Part shown: positions 53,334-63,200 of the stretch, piece after piece
Layout of the letters: the number at the start of each line of letters is the position of its first letter
Numbering within the stretch: the first letter of the stretch is position 1
Made by a program: the position numbers and the translations under genes
Assembly: GCA_038748365.1 (NCBI GenBank)
Contig: JBCDIZ010000001.1
Span: 496,001-560,000, forward strand
Origin: Alterisphingorhabdus sp038748365
GTDB taxonomy: Bacteria > Pseudomonadota > Alphaproteobacteria > Sphingomonadales > Sphingomonadaceae
Length of the DNA stretch: 64,000 nucleotides
Reading direction: 5' to 3'
The notes under the pieces: generated by a model
The model's database searches: none
Told to the model about the DNA's origin: nothing
The model's input: the letters and a program-made list of their open reading frames with translations, nothing else

Positions 53334-53362
53334 TTGCATCCGCCAAAACCCTTGCCTATAGC
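53334..53362 (+). promoter_or_regulatory. promoter of tRNA-Pro
   Basis: TTGCAT (53334-53339), a 17 bp spacer, and TATAGC (53357-53362); start expected near 53369, about 34 bases before the mature tRNA 5' end. The rest of the 196 bp between thyA and the tRNA shows no gene. Confidence 0.45.
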
Positions 53363-53402
53363 GCTCGCCTGCCTTCCATCGCTGCTTGCGATGAAGAACC
53401 GT

Positions 53403-53479
53403 CGGGGAGTAGCTCAGCCCGGTAGAGCACTGTCTTCGGGAGGCAGGGGCCGGAGGTTCGAATCCTCTCTCCCCGACCA
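53403..53479 (+). tRNA. tRNA-Pro (CGG)
   Basis: 77 nt with CCA. Acceptor CGGGGAG/CTCCCCG, D arm GCTCAGCCCGGTAGAGC, anticodon stem CTGTC/GGCAG with loop TTCGGGA (anticodon CGG), T arm GGAGGTTCGAATCCTCT, discriminator A. Confidence 0.97.
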
Positions 53480-53497
53480 TTTTTCGATTAACAGCTT

Positions 53498-54112
53498 TTA
53501 TTCGGCAGCTGTTTTCTCAAAAATCAATGTTGCCGTCACAGGGACTGCTGGGCTGATTGACGGCAGGCCTGCAAGTTCGCGCAACTGCTTTAGCCCATCA
53601 CCAAGCGCAAATTGTTCTGCATCTAAGATTAATGGCTTGGCGGTTTCCACCAATACACGATTTTCGGAGATACGGGTTACAGCGAGGTCGCTGTCAAAAT
53701 CGGCTTCGACGCCGTGCAAGGAAATCGACAACTCTGTGCTCTCAATCTGCTGCTCACCGATATCAAGGGCCTGGAAACTTTGTGGATCAACTTGTGCGGT
53801 GATGGTGGCGTTGGGGAACTGGTCGGCCTGAAACAGTATTTCGCGCATCCGCTCATCGCGAATCTCGATAGCGGTATCGACGCTGTTAAGATCGACACTG
53901 ATCTCGGCCTTACCTGAACCATCAACCGCGCCGCTTTCTGTTCCGAAGCTATGCGCCTCTCCAATATTTCCCGCTTTGATGGAGACAAAGGAAATCTGGG
54001 AGATTTCGGGAACCAGTGTCCAGTCACCCGCTAATGCTTCCGGCTCTTCCGGAGGCGCGCTGCAGGCTGCCAGCAGAGTCAATGCAAATATGGCAACCCC
54101 ATGTTTCAGCAT
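53498..54112 (-). CDS. YceI-family lipoprotein
   Basis: 204 residues from MLKHGVAIFALTLLAACSAP, a lipoprotein signal with lipobox LAAC. The mature part opens ALAGDWTLVPEISQISFVSIKAGNIGEAHSF, the first strands of the YceI lipocalin-like beta-barrel, which binds polyisoprenoids in characterised members. It also has AEISVDLNSVDTAIEIRDERMREILF, the conserved loop. An ATG at 54142 would push the lipobox too far in. Converges with tRNA-Pro. Confidence 0.9.
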   Translation of the reverse strand: MLKHGVAIFALTLLAACSAPPEEPEALAGDWTLVPEISQISFVSIKAGNIGEAHSFGTESGAVDGSGKAEISVDLNSVDTAIEIRDERMREILFQADQFPNATITAQVDPQSFQALDIGEQQIESTELSISLHGVEADFDSDLAVTRISENRVLVETAKPLILDAEQFALGDGLKQLRELAGLPSISPAVPVTATLIFEKTAAE

Positions 54113-54204
54113 CGCTTTATTCCCTTCGTCTTTGACGTTCAATCATAGCATATATGCAACAGAATGCCATGTTGTGTAACTTGTTCCATAGACTACCATA
54201 AACA

Positions 54205-54241
54205 CAAAGAAAAAGGGGCAGTGCCGAAGCACCGCCCCTTC
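54205..54241 (-). terminator. rho-independent terminator of the adhesin gene
   Basis: On the minus strand AAGGGGCGGTGCTTCGGCAC plus TGCCCCTT forms a 12-13 bp GC stem with a UUCG loop, followed by TTTCTTTG. A second hairpin (tgctctcctaggagtgagag plus ca) lies between it and the stop codon at 54277. Confidence 0.85.
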
Positions 54242-54276
54242 CTGCTCTCCTAGGAGTGAGAGCAAGGGTAAGCAGA

Positions 54277-57200
54277 TCAATTCAGCGTAAAGGTCGCGCC
54301 TGCGCCCCATGTCGCTTCGTTGCGAGCCGGATTATAGCCAAAGCCGGCATTGATGCGGACATTCTCCTCCTCATTGGTATAGCCAATACCAGAGGCGACC
54401 GAGATCTGACCCAGGAAGCCGCCGACACCGGCACCGATGGACAATTTGCCCGGACGGTCATCATAGCGGATCTGCGAATGCGCCATGACCGAAGCGATAC
54501 CGGCCTGTGCTTCCTGACGATAATCGGCGAGGTTGAACTCGAGATCGTTCAGACGGCCATCGATCTGTGTCGCCAGTTCGAAGACCCGCGCATCGGTGTA
54601 GTCATTGGCTTCTTGTACTGCATCACGCAGTTGACTGACATTGACCGCATCATTATCGGCAACACCATTGGCGACATTGCGGATGATAACCGGACCATCC
54701 AGGCCTGCGCTCTGGCCCAAGGTGATCTGGTTGATCGGATCGCCGTTCATATTGGTGTCATAGCGCAGCGATGTCCGCTCCAGCACATCAATATCAGCCG
54801 TGTTGGCCGCAATCTTGACGTGGTTGTTGAAGATATCCTGTGCATTCTGGTCAACCTGCTGATTGGTGGCAAAGAGCTGAGAGCCATTCACCGCTTGGTT
54901 GGAGGTTGCAGAGACCTCACCATCAGCAACATTGGACAGGGTCCGGCTTGTCCCTTCTGAATTGGCGAAGGATACATTAGTACCCATGGTCTCCGCACCG
55001 ACAGTAATGTCACCAGTTCCGGGAGCACCACCTTCCTGACGTACCAACCCAACATTGCCAGAAAGGATGTTATCAATATCCGTCCGGTTATTGGTGATAT
55101 TGGTTGTGTTGTTGTCAATATCTGTGCGGTTATTCGCGATATTGCTCGTGTTAGTATCAATATCCGTACGGTTGTTCGCAATGTTCGTCGTGTTGGTATC
55201 GATATCCGTGCGATTGTTTGTAATGTTCGTCGTGTTAGTATCAATATCCGTACGATTGTTGGCGATATTGGTCTCGTTGGTCGTGACCCGGTTATCCAGA
55301 TTGGTGACATTCTGATTGGTCTCAAACAATTGAGAGCCATTAACCGCGTCGCTAGACGTATCGCTGACCTCACCATCGGCAACTCCAGTAAGCTGACGCT
55401 CACCATCGGTGCCAGTAAAATCAACCTCGGTACCACCAGTATCCGCACCTACTGTTATGACACCTGTTCCCGGTGCACCACCAACCTGTTGAACCAGCCC
55501 GATATTACCGGCCAGTATGTTGGTGATATTGGTTGTATTGTTATCAACCTGACCGGTCACCTCTTCAAAAGCGGTCGTCACATTGTCTGCCGTGCCGCCA
55601 TTGGGTGTGGTGAATATCGGCGCAGTATAGCTACCATCCGGGTTGATAACCGTCTGGCCAATAACCGTATTGATATTGGTAGCCTGCTCTCTGAGCTGCG
55701 CGACATTGACCGCCTCATCATCGGCAGAACCATCGGCGACACCCTGAATACGGCGACCACCTACTGACACAATGCCATTGGTTGGAGCCGCATCTGCGGT
55801 GGCATAGGAGGTTCCGGTTGATGCTGTGGTTATGCTGTTTGCACCCAGAGCAACATCGCCTGCTGTAGCATTAGCCTGTGCCCCAAAACCGATGGCTGTG
55901 GTGTTGTCGACACTATTGGCAATGGCATTCTCACCCAGAGCCGTACCACCAGTTGTACCGTCAGCCACGCCGCCGGACACACCGGCCATGGCACCATCAC
56001 CAATAGCGGTGCCATTGGCCGCCATAGTGCCTGTACCCATAGCCACTGAACCGAAGGACACGGCGCCGTTACCAATGGCAATCGCATTGACGCCACTGGC
56101 GACGCTGCTTGTACCAATGGATATAGCGTCAGCCTCGCTAGCCGATGCCTCATTGCCCAGAGCCAATGCACGATCACCCGATGCAACCGCACCGTTACCA
56201 CCGGCAGATGCATCCGTTCCACTGGCAATCGGGTCTACCGAATTAGCAAAGTCCTCAGTAACAAAGGCACCAACACCATTGGTAATGTCCAGGCTATTTT
56301 GCGTGACATCTACCTCGATAGCATCAAACACTTCCTGTGCCGTGCCATCATCAATGTCCGTGGTGGTTGTGCTGCTGGTATAGTCAAAGCCACCAGCAAA
56401 GGTACCGGTATTGGCATCATAGGTGACATCGCCGCCAAGCACATTACCAGCCAGCGTATTACCTTGTTCATCCGCCTTGTCATCGGTTGCATCAATAGCA
56501 GCAGCAACATTGTCCACGCTGGTCGAACCGACATTGAATGTCGGTGCAATGCCATTGAGGACATCTCCCGAACCCAAGGCGTCATTGACATTGGTGCCTT
56601 GAGTGAAAAGCTGTGCACCGGTTACGGCCTCATCGGAAGTCGCAGAGACTGTTGCATCAGCAACGCCGGATAGCGTGCGGACACCATCAGTCCCATCAAA
56701 CTGTACCTCGGTACCGCCTGTCGCCTGACCTACAGTGATCGGATTGGCATTGGTAGGACCGGGAACACCCGCCTGTTGTACCAGACCGACATTACCATTG
56801 ACGATGTTGGTGATATCCTGGTCTACCTCGGTAATGACATCCTGCACATTGTTATAGGTCGTGCTGTCATAGTCCAGACTTGCGGTCACCGTGCCTGTAG
56901 CCGGGTCATAGGTGGAGGCCGCACTGAATGAGGATGCGGTGGTGTTGCCCTGTTCGGTAACAATCACATCCTGTGCTTCCAGCGCACCCTGCACCGTAGT
57001 CTGAGCTGCTGTGCCCACCGTTGCCAGTGTGGCACCTGTCGGATCACCATTGGCATCGAGCAGATCATTGCTGCCTAGAAGTGCATCAATCTCGTCTGCC
57101 TGGTTACGCAATTGGGCAACATTGACTGCCTCATCATCGGCAGCGCCATCGGCAACACCCTGAATGCGGCGGCCACCGACAGAGACTATACCATTGGTCG

Positions 57201-60200
57201 GCGCTGCTGCGGCAGTACCATAGGCCGTTCCGGTTGAGGCAGATGTGGTCGTACCCTGACCCAGAGCGAGATCGCCCTGAGCTGTCGCGCTTGCGCCATT
57301 GCCCAGTGCTACTGACGATAGCCCCTGTGCCTGCGCCCCAGAACCTATAGCCGTCGCATTATCCGCGCTGGCTAACGCGCTGTCTCCAATAGAGACAGCG
57401 CTATTAATGTCCAGCACGGTCCCTCCAGCACCATTGGTCCCGGCATTGTTACCAAAAGCGATATTGTTATTGCCCGAGACATTATAGCCTGCATAACTGC
57501 CACTAACGACGTTACCGTTACCCGTGACATTATAGCCTGCAAAACGCCCACTGCTGATATTGTCGTTGCCAGACACACGGTAGCCAGCAAATCTACCCAT
57601 AGCGATATTATCATCGCCCATGACACTAGACCCCGAATCGCTGCCGCTGGCAATGTTGTTGGCACCCGTGACATTGACGCCTGCCGCAAACCCGCTAGCA
57701 ACGTTCGCACTGCCCGATACAAGAGAGCCGGCACCACTACCGGTGGCAACATTAAAGCTCCCCGTGACAGCACCACCTGCAAAGCTCCCGCTCGCAACAT
57801 TAGCGGACCCAGAGACATTCTGACCTGCGAAGAAGCCGATAATGGTGTTGTCATTGCCAGACGACCCTGCGCCTGCCCCTCTGCCAATCGAAATACCACT
57901 ATCGCTGGCTGCTATGGCACCATTACCAAGAGCCAGCGAGCTCTCGCCAGATGCTACCGCGCCATTACCACCTGCCGAAGCATTTGTACCGGAAGCAACC
58001 GGAACCGTGCTATTGGCAAAGTCCTCGGTCACAAATGGACCGGCATTACTTACTCGGTCCTCCAGGCTCTGCAGCTGGCTGACATTGACAGCATCCGTGC
58101 CTTGCGAACCGGCAGCGACATTGGTGATGCGGCGCTCATTGCCGGCAGAACCAACCGAAACCTCACCTACCGGCGTTTCACCCGCAAGCGGGGTCACTGT
58201 GCCTGGATTATAGGCCGTATTGCCCTGCAATGTGGCAAGATCGGCACTGGTCGCCGCACCAGAACCCAGCGCTACCGAATTGGCATATTGCGCATTGGCC
58301 TGATCACCCAGCGCCACTGCGCCCACATCGGTGTCCGCACCGCCAGCATTGGCTTGCGAGTTGTTACCCAAAGCGACCGAGCCTTGGCCGATTGCGGTGT
58401 TATCCGCGCCCATAGCCACAGCACCGGTGCCGGTTGCTACATTGGGATCACCAATGGCTACCGCACCATCGCCGCTGGCAGTATTGCCCGCACCGATGGA
58501 AACGGCCTGACCATCCTGGGCAGTAGCGTTGAGGCCGATAGCAACAGAGCCATCGGTCAAGGCACGTGCGGTGTTACCGATAGCAACGGTATTGTCTTCA
58601 CCAACTTCACTGTTGGTGCCCATCACAACCGCATTGGAAACCTCATCGGCAACGATCAGACTGTTACCAATGACCTGAACATCGGTCAAAGACGCCCCAA
58701 GGCTATTGTTCGAGCCAAGCACGATCAGTCTTTCGGCATCCTCAATCGCACTATTACCGCGTCCAATCGCCAGAACATCGGTGCTGTTAAACATATCACT
58801 TTCAACAGCGATAAAGCCATTGGTAACGTTTTCGACTGTGTTATTATCACCGAAGACCACTGAATCGTCAGCATTGGTGGCTGTGACGTTATTGCCAAAG
58901 ACCACAGCATCTTCACTGTCTGTAACCTCGCTCTCAGATGCAATCACCGCAACCACATCATTGTTGGTCAGAGTGTTATCAAAACCGATAACTGCACCAT
59001 TGCCTCCGTTAATGCTGCTATTAGGGCCCAATGCTATGCTCAGCGGCGCATCATTTACCGTGGTCTCGAAACCTATAGCAATGCTGCCAAAGCTGCTGGT
59101 GCCGGTACCTGATGTATCGGTTACCTGTGCACCATCGCTCAAAGCGAGCGATGATAAGCTCTGTGCCTGCGCTTCAGAACCAATGGCTGTTGAATCATTG
59201 GCGCTACCCAATGCTCTATCACCAATCGCGATTGCACGATCAACGACAAGTTGCGGTCCAGGTGGAACATCAATAGTGGAGCCTAAGGTACCGGCCCTGT
59301 AACCAAAGGCAATATTGCGATTACCGGACAAGTTCTGACCAGATTCTCGGCCTGCAGTCAGGTTTGCATCTCCAATTATGTCTCGGCCAGACTGGCTACC
59401 AAAAGCAACATTATAGCTGCCGCTTATACTACGACCTGCGCTAGCGCCTATGCCAACATTAGCAGTGCCAGTAAGATCGCGCCCGCTGCTGGGACCATTG
59501 GCGATGTTATTATTGCCCACAACATCCCGGCCTGCACTAGCCCCTATAGATAGGTTATTGATACCACTCACATTCCGGCCAGCACTGGTACCGGTTGCAA
59601 TATTGTTGTTGCCATCAACATCCCTGCCGGAATTCAAACCAGTGGCGATGTTGCCGCTGCCAATAGTGTTAACACCCGTCCCACTGCCGATAGAAACACT
59701 ATTCGCAGCATTTGCAACAGCGCCATTACCAATGGCCACGGCATTGGTTCCATCAGATGTTGCACCATTACCCAATGCCAGCGAGCGATCACCAGCGGCA
59801 GTTGCACCATTGCCGCCTGCGGATGCATCTGCACCCGATGCTACCGGTGCCGTAGAATTTGCAAAGTCCTCAGTAACAAAGGCACCAACACCATTGGTAA
59901 TGTCCTGGGTATTTTGTGTGACATCTACCTCAATAGCATCAAACACTTCCTGAGCCGTGCCATCATCAATGTCTGTCGTAGGAACAGTGCTGCTGGTATA
60001 GTCAAAGCCGCCAGCAAACGTACCGGTGTTCGGATCATAGGTAACATCGCCGCCAAGCACATTACCTGCCAGCGTATTACCCTGCTGATCTGCCTTGTCA
60101 TCGGTCGCATCAATAGCATCGGCAACAGTGTTTACTGTCGTAGAACCAATGTTGAAGTCTGGCGCGGTAAAGGTACCTGCGGAGACATCAACGGTAGCAC

Positions 60201-63200
60201 CGCCACCAAGGGCAGCAGCCCCGACATCTGCTAAACCCTGCGCTGTGGCATCAAGCTGGGCAACATTCACCGCTTCATCGGCTTCTGCGCCAGCAGCGAC
60301 GCCCTGAATACGGCGACCGCCTACAGAGACCACACCGTTGGTCGGTGCAGCCGTGCCCAGGAAATAGGCATTGTTGGTCGATGCAACAGTGCCCGTTCCC
60401 TGACCCAGCGCAACATCGCCGACATTATTAGCTTGCGCGCCAAAGCCTAGAGCAGTGCCGCTCTCAACATTAGCAATTGCCGTTGCACCCACTGCTGTCG
60501 CCTGAAGTGCATTGGCACGACTTTGCGTACCAACACCGGTCGCATCAATCGCGTTAGCCTGCGTTCCGGCACCCACAGCAACCGCACGCGTGTCATTGGC
60601 ACGAGCAGAGGCACCTATTGCTGTTCCATCAGTTCCGTTCACTTGCGCATCAAAGCCAAAAGCAGATCCGTTTTCGCCAAATATCTGCGAATCTTTACCT
60701 ATAGCTGTCGACCGAGCGGCAAAGGCACGCGCATTAAAGCCAAGCGCCGTCGCATCTTCTGCGGTTGCACGGCTGTCATTACCAACGGCTGTTGCTTGCA
60801 GGGCATTTGCCTCAGCGCCAAAGCCCCCGGCAACCGCATCGGTACCGGTATTGGAAGGATCAGCATCACCTGCTGCATTCTCGGAAACAAAGGGGCCAGA
60901 TGCACCAGAAGCAACCTGATCCACAACCTCTGCTACCGCAAAGAGCTGTGAACCATTGACTGCGTCGGTTGATGTAGATGAAATTTCGCCTGGAGCGACA
61001 TTAACGATCTGGCGTTTTTCGGAACCACTGCCGACAGAGACGACAGCGAAAGTCTGTGCTGCACCTTCAAACCCGCTGAAAGTGGTGTTGCCAATGGTTA
61101 CACTACTGACTTGCGAAGCCGCTTCCGTGGCGGATCCCGAACCGATAGCAACAGCCCCGGCATTATTCGCCGTTGCATTCAGGCCAAAAGCCAATGCGCT
61201 CGGCGATGTGGCATTGGCACCTGTGCCAATAGCAACCGCATCACTGCCGGCAATGGAGCCACCCGAGCCGATCAGCACACCATTAGTAGTGCCCGCTGCA
61301 ACCGTACCGCCATTGCCAAAGACGGCCGTTTCTTCGATACCATCGCCGATGGTGTTGTTGGAACCGATAATGCCGCTATTCAAGGCATTCGTCACCGAAG
61401 TATCATTGCCAATCAACAACAAGTCATCGCTATCGGTGACCGTATTGCCAACGCCAGCGACCAGACCACGGTCAAGATTATCAACTGTGTTGCCCGCACC
61501 AATAACAGCAATGGTGTCGTTATCGGTCAGAGTATTGCCTGCGCCAATGGCGACGCCATTGCCCCCGGTTATGGTGTTTTGCTGACCAAGCGCTGTGCTC
61601 GTTAAAGCATCAGTGACGACATTGCCTGCACCAATCGCAATACTGCCAGTGCTATTTGTGCCTGCTCCTGATGTATCAAGAACCTGAGCTTCATCGCCCA
61701 AAGCCAGAGAACTATTGCCCTCAGCCCGAGCATTATCACCGCCAGCCGAAGCATCAATGCCGCTGGCAACCGGAGCCACCGAATTGGCAAAATCTTCGGT
61801 AACAAACTGACTACCAACGCCATTGGCGACCTGTGTCGCCAATTCAAACAGCTGTGAGCCGTTGATTGCGTCAGTGGAATCACTGGTTACTCGGCCAGGG
61901 GCAACATTGGTGATCTGGCGCTGAGTCGTTGCTGATCCAACCGAAACTACACTCGATGCCGTGCCTTCATAATTGGTCGCATCCAGCACAGTCACGCCAC
62001 CAATCACCGTATTGGCGACGGCATTGACGATGCTATCCTGACTGCCCGCGCCCAGCGCAACGCTGCCATCGGTGGTGTTGGCAATAGCATTCTCGCCAAT
62101 GGCTGTATTGTCGAGCGTCAAAGCAACAGGCGCTCCTCCGCCATCGGTGCCGGCAATCGCGCCGTCACCAAAGGCAGCACCACCACCCGATGCTTGCGCG
62201 CCCGTACCGACAGCCTGAGAACCCAGCGATATCGCATTAAGACCTATGGCGATAGCACCAGCGCCCGTTGCCTGTGCGGATGTACCGACAGCAATCGCAT
62301 CATCTGCGCCAACCGAGGCTTCGCTACCAATCGCTACTGTACGATCAACATCGAGCGGTGTGCCAAAGACACCGCTACCGGCATTGTAACCGCTGGCTAC
62401 ATTGCGATCACCGGAAACGAACTGACCAGCGCCACGTCCGCTGGCAAGATTGTCAGCACCAGTAACGCCCAGACCCGAACCTCGGCCAATGGCGGTATTA
62501 TTTGAGCCCAGAACATCGTCGCCCGAGTTGGAACCAATGCCGACATTGTCGTCGCCTTCAACATCGCTTGCGGCAAAGGCACCTATGCCGACATTGTTGT
62601 CGCCATCTGCCCTGTCACCTGCCTGTTCGCCAATGCCGATATTCTGATCGCCAGTAACCTGCCGTGCGGCGCGCTGGCCTATGGCCACATTATCGTCTCC
62701 GCTGACTTCAGTACCCGCAAACAGACCCGTGGCGATATTTCTGCTGCCGGTAATGGCTATGCCTGCCCCTTCACCAATAGCGATATTGCGTCCAAGAGTT
62801 CCTGTGGTGCCAGCAACGGCATCTTCACCAGCGGCTCTACCAATGGCAATGCTATTCGAGGTTCCTGCTTCGGCTCCATTACCGATAGCGAGGGAATTCT
62901 CACCAGCAGCATCGGCGGCAGTGCCGATCGCAACCGCATCATCACCGGTTGCGCTGGCATCTGCATCCGTCGGCAGCGTTGAATTGGCTTTAAAGTAAGG
63001 CAATTGCGTGGAGCCGTTGGTGATGTTGGTGATATTCGTGGTGTTGGTATCGACCTGGGTCGTCACCTCCTGAAATGCCTCGGTAACATCATCCGCAGTG
63101 CCACCATTAGGCGTCACGAACGTCGGTGCGGTAAAGGCACCAGCAGCATCAAACACATTCTGACCGATCAGCGTGTTGATATCAGATGCCTGATTGACCA

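Noticed and set aside
57427..62796. Regularly spaced repeats resembling a CRISPR array
   Set aside because: The 48 bp periodicity is in frame within the adhesin, units diverge throughout and there are no conserved repeats with unique spacers or cas genes.
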